Origin: Fasciola hepatica
Lineage: Eukaryota > Platyhelminthes > Trematoda > Plagiorchiida > Fasciolidae
Length of the DNA stretch: 64,000 bases
NCBI GenBank assembly: GCA_948099385.1
Contig: CANUEZ040000196.1
Location: 5,253,001-5,317,000 of the forward strand
Direction: 5' to 3'
Shown: positions 36,612 through 49,741 of the stretch, in pieces
Position numbering within the stretch: position 1 is the stretch's first letter
Layout: every line of letters begins with the position of its first letter
Position numbers and translations under genes: made by a program
Notes under the pieces: generated by a model
Told to the model about the DNA's origin: nothing
What the model saw: only the letters and a program-made list of their open reading frames with translations
The model's database searches: none

Positions 36612-38305
36612 TTGTGGTTTGGGTGTTCGACTGACATTCGTTCACCCCAACCCTTGTTCGTGTCTCCGAGTGGGCTCTGTCCATGTGCAATGCTCATGAT
36701 TCCCTTAGCGGATCAAACAGCTGTACAGTGCTTCCATCATTTTCAATGGTCAGTTCCGTGGTCAAACTGCATGGAGAATCATATTATACAAATCTACTCT
36801 GCTACTGCTCTATTGCATTGTATGAGCAATCTGTGTGGATTGTTCATAAGGGAATGCCTTGGTTTTTATTTAGGCCCATAAATAGAGAAGTGATGGAACA
36901 TAGGATTGGATCGGTGTGCGAGAATTTGGTTGTTACCGTTCAAAGCGAAAGCGAAAGCCGAAGCCAATTTGGGGATTGTGCTATATCATGTATTGTATAT
37001 GTTGAACAAAGCGTTGAGATCCATATGGGATAGCCTTGTGGTTTGGGTGTTCGACTGACAATCGTTCACCCCAACCCTTGTTCGTGTCTCCGAGTGGGCT
37101 CTGTCCATGTGCAATGCTCATGATTCCCTTAGCGGATCAAACAGCTGTACAGTGCTCCCATCATTTTCAATGGTCTGTTCAGTGTTCAAGCTGCATGGAG
37201 AATCATATTATACAAATCTACTCTGCTACTGCTCTATTGCATTGTATGAGCAATCTGTGTGGATTGTTCATAAGAGAATGCCTTGGTTTTATTTATTCCC
37301 ATAAATAGAGAAGTGATGGAACATAGGATTGGATCGGTGTGCGAGAATTTGATTGTTACCGTTCAAAGGGAAAGCGAAAGCCGAAGCCAATTTGGGGATT
37401 GTGCTATATCATGTAGTGTATATGTTGAACAAAGCGTTGAGACCCATATCGGATAGCCTTGTGGTTTGGGTGTTCGACTGACATTCGTTCACCCCAACCC
37501 TTGTTCGTGTCTCCGAGTGGGCTCTGTCCATGTGCAATGCTCATGATTCCCTTAGCGGATCAAACAGCTGTACAGTGCTTCCATAATTTTCAATGGTCAG
37601 TTCCGTGGTCAAACTGCATGGAGAATCATATTATACAAATCTACTCTGCTACTGCTCTATTGCATTGTATGAGCAATCTGTGTGGATTGTTCATAAGGGA
37701 ATGCCTTGGTTTTTATTTAGGCCCATAAATAGAGAAGTGATGGAACATAGGATTGGATCGGTGTGCGAGAATTTGGTTGTTACCGTTCAAAGCGAAAGCG
37801 AAAGCCGAAGCCAATTTGGGGATTGTGCTATATCATGTATTGTATATGTTGAACAAAGCGTTGAGATCCATATGGGATAGCCTTGTGGTTTGGGTGTTCG
37901 ACTGACAATCGTTCACCCCAACCCTTGTTCGTGTCTCCGAGTGGGCTCTGTCCATGTGCAATGCTCATGATTCCCTTAGCGGATCAAACAGCTGTACAGT
38001 GCTTCCATCATTTTCAATGGTCTGTTCAGTGTTCAAGCTGCATGGAGAATCATATTATACAAATCTACTCTGCTACTGCTCTATTGCATTGTATGAGCAA
38101 TCTGTGTGGATTGTTCATAAGAGAATGCCTTGGTTTTATTTATTCCCATAAATAGAGAAGTGATGGAACATAGGATTGGATCGGTGTGCGAGAATTTGAT
38201 TGTTACCGTTCAAAGGGAAAGCGAAAGCCGAAGCCAATTTGGGGATTGTGCTATATCATGTAGTGTATATGTTGAACAAAGCGTTGAGACCCATATCGGA
38301 TAGCC
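36612..38305 (+). repeat. Dimer duplication, 847 bp period
   Basis: Units 36612 and 37036 recur at 37459 and 37883. Shared marks are GTCAAACTGCATGG, TTTATTCCCATAA and CAAAGGGAAAGC (near 37364 and 38211). I see two differences: CCATCATT against CCATAATT near 36735, and GTGCTCCCATC against GTGCTTCCATC near 37153. Confidence 0.88.
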
Positions 38306-41266
38306 TTGTGGTTTGGGTGTTCGACTGACATTCGTTCACCCCAACCCTTGTTCGTGTCTCCGAGTGGGCTCTGTCCATGTGCAATGCTCATGATTCCCTT
38401 AGCGGATCAAACAGCTGTACAGTGCTTCCATCATTTTCAATGGTCAGTTCATTGTTCAAGCTGCATGGAGAATCATATTATACAAATCTACTCTGCTACT
38501 GCTCTGTTGCATTGTATGAGCAATCTGTGTGGATTGTTCATAAGGGAATGCCTTGGTTTTACTTAGGCCCATAAATAGAGAAGTGATGGAACATAGGATT
38601 GGATCGGTGTGCGAGAATTTGGTTGTTACCGTTCAAAGCGAAAGCGAAAGCCGAAGCCAATTTGGGGATTGTGCTTTATCATGTAGTGTATATGTTGAAC
38701 AAAGCGTTGAGACCCATATCGGATAGCCTTGTGGTTTGGGTGTTCGACTGACATTCGTTCACCCCAACCCTTGTTCGTGTCTCCGAGTGGGCTCTGTCCA
38801 TGTGCAATGCTCATGATTCCCTTAGCGGATCAAACAGCTGTACAGTGCTTCCATCATTTTCAATGGTCAGTTCAGTGTTCAAGCTGCATGGAGAATCATA
38901 TTATACAAATCTACTCTGCTACTGCTCTATTGCATTGTATGAGCAATCTGTGTGGATTGTTCATAAGAGAATGCCTTGGTTTTATTTAGGCCCATAAATA
39001 GAGAAGTGATGGAACATAGGATTGGATCGGTGTGCGAGAATTTGGTTGTTACCGTTCAAAGCGAAAGCGAAAGCCGAAGCCAATTTGGGGATTGTGCTAT
39101 ATCATGTAGTGTATATGTTGAACAAAGCGTTGAGACCCATATCGGATAGCCGTGTGGTTTGGGTGTTCGACTGACATTCGTTCACCCCAACCCTTGTTCG
39201 TGTCTCCGAGTGGGCTCTGTCCATGTGCAATGCTCATGATTCCCTTAGCGGATCAAACAGCTGTACAGTGCTTCCATAATTTTCAATGGTCTGTTCAGTG
39301 TTCAAGCTGCATGGAGAATCATATGATACAAATCTACTCTGCTACTGCTCTATTGCATTGTATGAGCAATCTGTGTGGATTGTTCATAAGAGAATGCCTT
39401 GGTTTTATTTATTCCCATAAATAGAGAAGTGATGGAACATAGGATTGGATCGGTGTGCGAGAATTTGGTTGTTACCGTTCAAAGCGAAAGCGAAAGCCGA
39501 AGCCAATTTGGGGATTGTGCTATATCATGTAGTGTATATGTTGAACAAAGCGTTGAGACCCATATCGGATAGCCTTGTGGTTTGGGTGTTCGACTGACAT
39601 TCGTTCACCCCAACCCTTGTTCGTGTCTCCGAGTGGGCTCTGTCCATGTGCAATGCTCATGATTCCCTTAGCGGATCAAACAGCTGTACAGTGCTTCCAT
39701 AATTTTCAATGGTCAGTTCATTGTTCAAGCTGCATGGAGAATCATATTATACAAATCTACTCTGCTACTGCTCTGTTGCATTGTATGAGCAATCTCTGTG
39801 GATTGTTCATAAGGGAATGCCTTGGTTTTATTTAGGCCCATAAATAGAGAAGTGATGGAACATAGGATTGGATCGGTGTGCGAGAATTTGGTTGTTACCG
39901 TTCAAAGCGAAAGCGAAAGCCGAAGCCAATTTGGGGATTGTGCTTTATCATGTAGTGTATATGTTGAACAAAGCGTTGAGACCCATATCGGATAGCCTTG
40001 TGGTTTGGGTGTTCGACTGACATTCGTTCACCCCAACCCTTGTTCGTGTCTCCGAGTGGGCTCTGTCCATGTGCAATGCTCATGATTCCCTTAGCGGATC
40101 AAACAGCTGTACAGTGCTTCCATAATTTTCAATGGTCAGTTCAGTGTTCAAGGTGCATGGAGAATCATATTATACAAATCTACTCTGCTACTGCTCTATT
40201 GCATTGTATGAGCAATCTGTGTGGATTGTTCATAAGAGAATGCCTTGGTTTTATTTAGGCCCATAAATAGAGAAGTGATGGAACATAGGATTGGATCGGT
40301 GTGCGAGAATTTGGTTGTTACCGTTCAAAGCGAAAGCGAAAGCCGAAGCCAATTTGGGGATTGTGCTATATGATGTAGTGTATATGTTGAACAAAGCGTT
40401 GAGACCCATATCGGATAGCCGTGTGGTTTGGGTGTTCGACTGACATTCGTTCACCCCAACCCTTGTTCGTGTCTCCGAGTGGGCTCTGTCCATGTGCAAT
40501 GCTCATGATTCCCTTAGCGGATCAAACAGCTGTACAGTGCTTCCATAATTTTCAATGGTCAGTTCCGTGGTCAAACTGCATGGAGAATCATATTATACAA
40601 ATCTACTCTGCTACTGCTCTATTGCATTGTATGAGCAATCTGTGTGGATTGTTCATAAGGGAATGCCTTGGTTTTATTTAGGCCCATAAATAGAGAAGTG
40701 ATGGAACATAGGATTGGATCGGTGTGCGAGAATTTGGTTGTTACCGTTCAAAGCGAAAGCGAAAGCCGAAGCCAATTTGGGGATTGTGCTATATCATGTA
40801 TTGTATATGTTGAACAAAGCGTTGAGACCCATATCGGATAGCCTTGTTGTTTGGGTGTTCGACTGACATTCGTTCACCCCAACCCTTGTTCGTGTCTCCG
40901 AGTGGGCTCTGTCCATGTGCAATGCTCATGATTCCCTTAGTGGATCAAACAGCTGTACAGTGCTTCCATAATTTTCAATGGTCAGTTCATTGTTCAAGCT
41001 GCATGGAGAATCATATTATACAAATCTACTCTGCTACTGCTCTGTTGCATTGTATGAGCAATCTGTGTGAATTGTTCATAAGGGAATGCCTTGGTTTTAT
41101 TTAGGCCCATCAATAGAGAAGTGATGGAACATAGGATTGGATCGGTGTGCGAGAATTTGGTTGTTACCGTTCAAAGCGAAAGCGAAAGCCGAAGCCAATT
41201 TGGGGATTGTGCTTTATCATGTAGTGTATATGTTGAACAAAGCGTTGAGACCCATATCGGATAGCC
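38306..41266 (+). repeat. Trimer higher-order repeat, 1269 bp period, about 2.3 copies
   Basis: Units 38306, 39575 and 40844 share CTCTGTTGCATTG and GTGCTTTATCATG. Units 38729 and 39998 are each followed by the rare ATAGCCGTGTGG (39148 and 40417). The copies differ by several substitutions, including the cassette of the third unit. Confidence 0.82.
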
Positions 41267-41691
41267 TTGTGGTTTGGGTGTTCGACTGACATTCGTTCAC
41301 CCCAACCCTTGTTCGTGTCCCCGTGTGCGAGCTCTGTCCATGTGCAATGCTCATGATTCCCTTAGCGGATCAAACAGCTGTACAGTGCTTCCATAATTTG
41401 CAATAGTCTGTTCAGTGTTCAAGCTGCATAGAGAATCTTATTATAAAAATCTACTCTGCTACTGCTCTATTGCATTGTATGAGCAATCTGTGTGGATTGT
41501 TCATAAGGGAATGCCTTGGTTTTACTTAGGCCCATAAATGGAGAAATGATGGAACATAGGATTGGATCGGTGTGCGAGAATTTGGTTGTTACCGTTCAAA
41601 GCGAAAGCGAAAGCCGAAGCCAATTTGGGGATTGTGCTATATCATGTATTGTATATGTTGAACAAAGCGTTGAGATCCATATCGCATAGCC
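41267..41691 (+). repeat. Diverged 425 bp monomer with +2 patch (GTG subtype)
   Basis: Besides CCCCGTGTGCGAGCTC this unit has ATTTGCAATAGTC, GCATAGAGAATC and TTATTATAAAAATC between about 41395 and 41452. The same run of rare changes is found near 61300-61353 in the unit at 61173, 19.9 kb away. Next to its hyper-similar neighbours this unit is among the most diverged. Confidence 0.9.
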
Positions 41692-42117
41692 TTGTGGTTT
41701 GGGTGTTCGACTGACATTCGTTCACCCCAACCCTTGTTCGTGTCCCCGAGTGCGAGCTCTGTCCATGTGCAATGCTCATGATTCCCTTAGCGGATCAAAC
41801 AGCTGTACAGTGCTTCCATAATTTTCAATGGTCAGTTCCGTGGTCAAACTGCATGGAGAATCATATTATACAAATCTACTCTGCTACTGCTCTATTGCAT
41901 TGTATGAGCAATCTCTGTGGATTGTTCATAAGAGAATGCCTTGGTTTTTATTTAGGCCCATAAATAGAGAAGTGATGGAACATAGGATTGGATCGGTGTG
42001 CGAGAATTTGGTTGTTACCGTTCAAAGCGAAAGCGAAAGCCGAAGCCAATTTGGGGATTGTGCTATATCATGTATTGTATATGTTGAACAAAGCGTTGAG
42101 ATCCATATGGGATAGCC
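41692..42117 (+). repeat. 426 bp monomer with +2 patch (GAG subtype) and extra T
   Basis: CCCCGAGTGCGAGCTC lies near 41743 and TTTTTATTTAGG near 41944. The +2 and +1 changes together give 426 bp, as in the units at 51857 and 53975. Confidence 0.92.
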
Positions 42118-42539
42118 TTGTGGTTTGGGTGTTCGACTGACATTCGTTCACCCCAACCCTTGTTCGTGTCTCCGAGTGGGCTCTGTCCATGTGCAATGCT
42201 CATGATTCCCTTAGCGGATCAAACAGCTGTACAGTGCTTCCATAATTTTCAATGGTCTGTTTTGTGGTCAAGCTGCATGGAGAATCATATTATACAAATC
42301 TACTCTGCTACTGCTCTATTGCATTGTATGAGCAATCTGTGTGGATTTTTCATAAGGGAATGCCTTGGTTTTACTTAGGCCCATAAATAGAGAAATGATG
42401 AACATAGGATTGGATCGGTGTGCGAGAATTTGGTTGTTACCGTTCAAAGCGAAAGCGAAAGCCGAAGCCAATTTGGGGATTGTGCTATATCATGTATTGT
42501 ATATGTTGAACAAAGCGTTGAGACCCATATCGGATAGCC
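42118..42539 (+). repeat. 422 bp monomer with single-base deletion
   Basis: AAATGATGAACATAGG near 42394 replaces AAGTGATGGAACATAGG; one G is missing. Nothing else is unusual. Confidence 0.88.
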
Positions 42540-42958
42540 TTGTGGTTTGGGTGTTCGACTGACAATCGTTCACCCCAACCCTTGTTCGTGTCTCCGAGTG
42601 GGCTCTGTCCATGTGCAATGCTCATGATTCCCTTAGCGGATCAAACAGCTGTACAGTGCTTCCATAATTTTCAATGGTCTGTTTTGTGGTCAAGCTGCAT
42701 GGAGAATCATATTATACAAATCTACTCTGCTACTGCTCTATTGCATTGTATGAGCAATCTGTGTGGATTGTTCATAAGGGAATGCCTTGGTTTTTATTTA
42801 GGCCCATAAATAGAGAATTGATGGAACATAGGATTGGATCGGTGTGCGAGAATTTGTTTGTTACCGTTCAAAGCGAAAGCGAAAGCCGAAGGCGATTTGG
42901 GGATTGTGCTATATCATGTATTGTATATGTTGAACAAAGCGTTGAGACCCATATCGGA

Positions 42959-43020
42959 TAGCCTTGTGGTTTGGGTGTTCGACTGACATTCGTTCACCCC
43001 AACCCTTGTTCGTGTCCCCG
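42959..43020 (+). other. tRNA-like segment in a +2 variant monomer (best B-box match)
   Basis: The A-box-like TAGCCTTGTGG at 42959-42969 is followed by TGTTCGTGTCCCC starting at 43007. Here the B-box core matches 8 of 10 defined positions of GGTTCGANTCC and continues with CCCCG, as in many tRNA and SINE sequences. The common monomer form has TCTCC at this place. The patch therefore looks more tRNA-like than the majority sequence. Whether it is ancestral needs outgroup sequences. Confidence 0.42.
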
Positions 43021-43388
43021 TGTGCGAGCTCTGTCCATGTGCAATGCTCATGATTCCCTTAGCGGATCAAACAGCTGTACAGTGCTTCCATCATTTTCAA
43101 TGGTCAGTTCCGTGGTCAAACTGCATGGAGAATCATATTATACAAATCTACTCTGCTACTGCTCTATTGCATTGTATGAGCAATCTGTGTGGATTGTTCA
43201 TAAGGGAATGCCTTGGTTTCATTTAGGCCCATAAATAGAGAATTGATGGAAGATAGGATTGGATCGGTGTGCGGGAATTTGTTTGTTAGCGTTTAATGCG
43301 AAAGCGAAAGCCAAAGCCAATTTGGGGATTGTGCTATATCATGTATTGTATATGTTGAACAAAGCGTTGAGATCCATATGGGATAGCC
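42964..43388 (+). repeat. 425 bp monomer with +2 patch (GTG subtype)
   Basis: CCCCGTGTGCGAGCTC lies near 43016. The 3' half has GAGAATTGATGGAAGATAGG near 43236 and the rare GTTTAATGCGAAAGC near 43291. Confidence 0.92.
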
Positions 43389-44657
43389 TTGTGGTTTGGG
43401 TGTTCGACTGACATTCATTCACCCCAACCCTTGTTCGTGTCTCCGAGTGGGCTCTGTCCATGTGCAATGCTCATGATTCCCTTAGCGGATCAAACAGCTG
43501 TACAGTGCTTCCATAATTTTCAATGGTCTGTTCAGTGTTCAAGCTGCATGGAGAATCATATTATACAAATCTACTCTGCTACTGCTCTATTGCATTGTAT
43601 GAGCAATCTGTGTGGATTGTTCATAAGGGAATGCCTTGGTTTTACTTAGGCCCATAAATAGAGAAATGATGGAACATAGGATTGGATCGGTGTGCGAGAA
43701 TTTGGTTGTTACCGTTCAAAGCGAAAGCGAGAGCGGAAGCCAATTTGGGGAATGTGCTATATCATGTATTGTATATGTTGAACAAAGCGTTGAGACCCAT
43801 ATCGGATAGCCTTGTGGTTTGGGTGTTCGACTGACAATCGTTCACCCCAACCCTTGTTCGTGTCTCCGAGTGGGCTCTGTCCATGTGCAATGCTCATGAT
43901 TCCCTTAGCGGATCAAACAGCTGTACAGTGCTTCCATAATTTTCAATGGTCAGTTCATTGTTCAAGCTGCATGGAGAATCATATTATACAAATCTACTCT
44001 GCTACTGCTCTATTGCATTGTATGAGCAATCTGTGTGGATTGTTCATAAGGGAATGCCTTGGTTTCATTTAGGCCCATAAATAGAGAATTGATGGAACAT
44101 AGGATTGGATCGGTGTGCGAGACTTTGGTTGTTACCGTTCAAAGCGAAAGCGAAAGCCGAAGCCAATTTGGGGATTGTGCTATATCATGTATTGTATATG
44201 TTGAACAAAGCGTTGAGATCCATATGGGATAGCCTTATGGTTTGGGTGTTCGACTGACATTCATTCACCCCAACCCTTGTTCGTGTCTCCGAGTGGGCTC
44301 TGTCCATGTGCAATGCTCATGATTCCCTTAGCGGATCAAACAGCTGTACAGTGCTTCCATAATTTTCAATGGTCAGTTCATTGTCCAAGCTGCATGGAGA
44401 ATCATATTATACAAATCTACTCTGCTACTGCTCTGTTGCATTGTATGAGCAATCTGTGTGGATTGTTCATAAGGGAATGCCTTGGTTTTATTTAGGCCCA
44501 TAAATAGAGAAGTGATGGAACATAGGATTGGATCGGTGTGCGAGAATTTGGTTGTTACCGTTCAAAGCGAAAGCGAAAGCCGAAGCCAATTTGGGGATTG
44601 TGCTATATCATGTATTGTATATGTTGAACAAAGCGTTGAGACCCATATCGGATAGCC

Positions 44658-45082
44658 TTGTGGTTTGGGTGTTCGACTGACATTCGTTCACCCCAACCCT
44701 TGTTCGTGTCCCCGTGTGCGAGCTCTGTCCATGTGCAATGCTCATGATTCCCTTAGCGGATCAAACAGCTGTACAGTGCTTCCATAATATTCAATGGTCT
44801 GTTTTGTGGTCAAGCTGCATGGAGAATCATATTATACAAATCTACTCTGCTACTGCTCTATTGCATTGTATGAGCATTCTGTGTGGATTGTTCATAAGAG
44901 AAAACCTTGGTTTTATTTAGGCCCATAAATAGAGAAGTGATGGAACATAGGATTGGATCGGTGTGCGAGAATTTGGTTGTTACCGTTCAAAGCGAAAGCG
45001 AAAGCCGAAGCCAATTTGGGGATTGTGCTTTATCATGTAGTGTATATGTTGAACAAAGCGTTGAGACCCATATCGGATAGCC
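44658..45082 (+). repeat. 425 bp monomer with +2 patch (GTG subtype)
   Basis: CCCCGTGTGCGAGCTC lies near 44710. Also present are CATAATATTCAATGG near 44784, shared only with the unit at 47623, and the private AGAAAACCTTGG near 44899. Confidence 0.92.
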
Positions 45083-46774
45083 TTGTGGTTTGGGTGTTCG
45101 ACTGACATTCGTTCACCCCAACCCTTGTTCGTGTCTCCGAGTGGGCTCTGTCCATGTGCAATGCTCATGATTCCCTTAGCGGATCAAACAGCTGTACAGT
45201 GCTTCCATAATTTTCAATGGTCAGTTCATTGTTCAAGCTGCATGGAGAAACATATTATACAAATCTACTCTGCTACTGCTCTATTGCATTGTATGAGCAA
45301 TCTGTGTGGATTGTTCATAGGAGAATGCCTTGGTTTTATTTAGGCCCAAAAATAGAGAAGTGATGGAACATAGGATTGGATCGGTGTGCGAGAATTTGGT
45401 TGTTACCGTTCAAAGCGAAAGCGAAAGCCGAAGCCAATTTGGGGATTGTGCTTTATCATGTGTTGTATATGTTGAACAAAGCGTTGAGACCCATATCGGA
45501 TAGCCCTGTGGTTTGGGTGTTCGACTGACATTCGTTCACCCCAACCCTTGTTCGTGTCTCCGAGTGGGCTCTGTCCATGTGCAATGCTCATGATTCCCTT
45601 ATCGGATCAAACAGCTGTACAGTGCTTCCATCATTTTCAATGGTCTGTTTTGTGGTCAAGCTGCATGGAGAATCATATTATACAAATCTACTCTGCTACT
45701 GCTCTATTGCATTGTATGAGCAATCTGTGTGGATTGTTCATAAGAGAATGCCTTGGTTTTATTTAGGCCCATAAATAGAGAAGTGATGGAACATAGGATT
45801 GGATCGGTGTGCGAGAATTTGGTTGTTACCGTTCAAAGCGAAAGCGAAAGCCGAAGCCAATTTGGGGATTGTGCTTTATCATGTAGTGTATATGTTGAAC
45901 AAAGCGTTGAGACCCATATCGGATAGCCTTGTGGTTTGGGTGTTCGACTGACATTCATTCACCCCAACCCTTGTTCGTGTCTCCGAGTGGGCTCTGTCCA
46001 TGTGCAATGCTCATGATTCCCTTAGCGGATCAAACAGCTGTACAGTGCTTCCATAATTTTCAATGGTCAGTTCATTGTTCAAGCTGCATGGAGAAACATA
46101 TTATACAAATCTACTCTGCTACTGCTCTATTGCATTGTATGAGCAATCTGTGTGGATTGTTCATAAGAGAATGCCTTGGTTTTATTTAGGCCCATAAATA
46201 GAGAAGTGATGGAACATAGGATTGGATCGGTGTGCGAGAATTTGGTTGTTACCGTTCAAAGCGAAAGCGAAAGCCGAAGCCAATTTGGGGATTGTGCTTT
46301 ATCATGTGTTGTATATGTTGAACAAAGCGTTGAGACCCATATCGGATAGCCTTGTGGTTTGGGTGTTCGACTGACATTCGTTCACCCCAACCCTTGTTCG
46401 TGTCTCCGAGTGGGTTCTGTCCATGTGCAATGCTCATGATTCCCTTAGCGGATCAAACAGCTGTACAGTGCTTCCATAATTTTCAATGGTCAGTTCAGTG
46501 TTCAAGGTGCATGGAGAATCATATTATACAAATCTACTCTGCTACTGCTCTATTGCATTGTATGAGCAATCTGTGTGGATTGTTCATAAGAGAATGCCTT
46601 GGTTTTATTTAGGCCCATAAATAGAGAAGTGATGGAACATAGGATTGGATCGGTGTGCGAGAATTTGGTTGTTACCGTTCAAAGCGAAAGCGAAAGCCGA
46701 AGCCAATTTGGGGATTGTGCTATATCATGTATTGTATATGTTGAACAAAGCGTTGAGACCCATATCGGATAGCC

Positions 46775-47199
46775 TTGTGGTTTGGGTGTTCGACTGACAT
46801 TCGTTCACCCCAACCCTTGTTCGTGTCCCCGAGTGCGAGCTCTGTCCATGTGCAATGCTCATGATTCCCTTATCGGATCAAACAGCTGTACAGTGCTTCC
46901 ATAATTTTCAATGGTCAGTTCATTGTTCAAGCTGCATGGAGAATCATATTATACAAATCTACTCTGCTACTGCTCTATTGCATTGTATGAGCAATCTGTG
47001 TGGATTGTTCATAAGAGAATGCCTTGGTTTTATTTAGGCCCATAAATAGAGAAGTGATGGAACATAGGATTGGATCGGTGTGCGAGAATTTGGTTGTTAC
47101 CGTTCAAAGCGAAAGCGAAAGCCGAAGCCAATTTGGGGATTGTGCTTTATCATGTAGTGTATATGTTGAACAAAGCGTTGAGACCCATATCGGATAGCC
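46775..47199 (+). repeat. 425 bp monomer with +2 patch (GAG subtype)
   Basis: CCCCGAGTGCGAGCTC lies near 46827, with CTTATCGGATC near 46869. It corresponds to the unit at 48471 within the trimer. Confidence 0.92.
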
Positions 47200-48045
47200 T
47201 TGTGGTTTGGGTGTTCGACTGACATTCGTTCACCCCAACCCTTGTTCGTGTCTCCGAGTGGGCTCTGTCCATGTGCAATGCTCATGATTCCCTTAGCGGA
47301 TCAAACAGCTGTACAGTGCTTCCATAATTTTCAATGGTCAGTTCATTGTTCAAGCTGCATGGAGAATCATATTATACAAATCTACTCTGCTACTGCTCTA
47401 TTGCATTGTATGAGCAATCTGTGTGGATTGTTCATAAGAGAATGCCTTGGTTTTATTTAGGCCCATCAATAGAGAAGTGATGGAACATAGGATTGGATCG
47501 GTGTGCGAGAATTTGGTTGTTACCGTTCAAAGCGAAAGCGAAAGCCGAAGCCAATTTGGGGATTGTGCTTTATCATGTGTTGTATATGTTGAACAAAGCG
47601 TTGAGACCCATATCGGATAGCCTTGTGGTTTGGGTGTTCGACTGACATTCGTTCACCCCAACCCTTGTTCGTGTCTCCGAGTGGGTTCTGTCCATGTGCA
47701 ATGCTCATGATTCCCTTAGCGGATCAAACAGCTGTACAGTGCTTCCATAATATTCAATGGTCTGTTTTGTGGTCAAGCTGCATGGAGAATCATATTATAC
47801 AAATCTACTCTGCTACTGCTCTATTGCATTGTATGAGCAATCTGTGTGGATTGTTCATAAGGGAATGCCTTGGTTTCATTTAGGCCCATAAATAGAGAAT
47901 TGATGGAAGATAGGATTGGATCGGTGTGCGGGAATTTGTTTGTTAGCGTTTAAAGCGAAAGCGAAAGCCGAAGCCAATTTGGGGATTGTGCTATATCATG
48001 TATTTTATATGTTGAACAAAGCGTTGAGACCCATATCGGGTAGCC

Positions 48046-48895
48046 TTGTGGTTTGGGTGTTCGACTGACATTCATTCACCCCAACCCTTGTTCGTGTCCC
48101 CGTGTGCGAGCTCTGTCCATGTGCAATGCTCATGATTCCCTTAGCGGATCAAACAGCTGTACAGTGCTTCCATCATTTTCAATGGTCTGTTCAGTGTTCA
48201 AGCTGCATGGAGAATCATATTATACAAATCTACTCTGCTACTGCTCTATTGCATTGTATGAGCAATCTGTGTGGATTGTTCATAAGGGAATGCCTTGGTT
48301 TTACTTAGGCCCATAAATAGAGAAGTGATGGAACATAGGATTGGATCGGTGTGCGAGAATTTGATTGTTACCGTTCAAAGCGAAAGCGAAAGCCGAAGCC
48401 AATTTGGGGATTGTGCTATATCATGTATTTTATATGTTGAACAAAGCGTTGAGACCCATATCGGATAGCCTTGTGGTTTGGGTGTTCGACTGACATTCGT
48501 TCACCCCAACCCTTGTTCGTGTCCCCGAGTGCGAGCTCTGTCCATGTGCAATGCTCATGATTCCCTTATCGGATCAAACAGCTGTACAGTGCTTCCATCA
48601 TTTTCAATGGTCTGTTTTGTGGTCAAGCTGCATGGAGAATCATATTATACAAATCTACTCTGCTACTGCTCTATTGCATTGTATGAGCAATCTGTGTGGA
48701 TTGTTCATAAGAGAATGCCTTGGTTTTATTTAGGCCCATAAATAGAGAAGTGATGGAACATAGGATTGGATCGGTGTGCGAGAATTTGGTTGTTACCGTT
48801 CAAAGCGAAAGCGAAAGCCGAAGCCAATTTGGGGATTGTGCTTTATCATGTGTTGTATATGTTGAACAAAGCGTTGAGACCCATATCGGATAGCC
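48046..48895 (+). repeat. Two adjacent +2 monomers, one of each subtype
   Basis: The unit at 48046 carries CCCCGTGTGCGAGCTC and the unit at 48471 carries CCCCGAGTGCGAGCTC. Both are 425 bp. Besides 41267/41692 this is the only pair of adjacent +2 units. Confidence 0.92.
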
Positions 48896-49741
48896 TTGTG
48901 GTTTGGGTGTTCGACTGACATTCGTTCACCCCAACCCTTGTTCGTGTCTCCGAGTGGGCTCTGTCCATGTGCAATGCTCATGATTCCCTTAGCGGATCAA
49001 ACAGCTGTACAGTGCTTCCATCATTTTCAATGGTCAGTTCATTGTTCAAGCTGCATGGAGAAACATATTATACAAATCTACTCTGCTACTGCTCTATTGC
49101 ATTGTATGAGCAATCTGTGTGGATTGTTCATAAGAGAATGCCTTGGTTTTATTTAGGCCCATAAATAGAGAAGTGATGGAACATAGGATTGGATCGGTGT
49201 GCGAGAATTTGGTTGTTACCGTTCAAAGCGAAAGCGAAAGCCGAAGCCAATTTGGGGATTGTGCTTTATCATGTGTTGTATATGTTGAACAAAGCGTTGA
49301 GACCCATATCGGATAGCCTTGTGGTTTGGGTGTTCGACTGACATTCGTTCACCCCAACCCTTGTTCGTGTCTCCGAGTGGGTTCTGTCCATGTGCAATGC
49401 TCATGATTCCCTTAGCGGATCAAACAGCTGTACAGTGCTTCCATAATTTTCAATGGTCAGTTCATTGTTCAAGCTGCATGGAGAATCATATTATACAAAT
49501 CTACTCTGCTACTGCTCTATTGCATTGTATGAGCAATCTGTGTGGATTGTTCATAGGGGAATGCCTTGGTTTTATTTAGGCCCATCAATAGAGAAGTGAT
49601 GGAAGATAGGATTGGATCGGTGTGCGAGAATTTGGTTGTTACCGTTCAAAGCGAAAGCGAAAGCCGAAGCCAATTTGGGGATTGTGCTATATCATGTATT
49701 TTATATGTTGAACAAAGCGTTGAGACCCATATCGGGTAGCC

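Larger units (their letters stand above)
42540..45505 (+). repeat. Seven monomers without clear higher-order period
   Basis: Units start at 42540, 42964, 43389, 43812, 44235, 44658 and 45083. Two are +2 variants (42964 and 44658). The unit at 42964 carries GGGAATTTGTTTGTTAGCG near 43273. The unit at 44235 has TTATGG in place of TTGTGG. CATTCATTCACC appears in several units here. Confidence 0.82.
45506..49741 (+). repeat. Trimer higher-order repeat, three imperfect copies with one extra unit
   Basis: Triplets start at 45506, 46775 and 48471. First units share CTTATCGGATC; second units (45929, 47200, 48896) have cassette TCAGTTCATTGT; third units (46352, 47623, 49319) have GTGGGTTCTGTCC. Most tails share GTGCTTTATCATGTGTTG. 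An extra +2 unit at 48046 interrupts the pattern between triplets two and three. The presence of the +2 patch in first units two and three but not one shows later exchange. Confidence 0.8.
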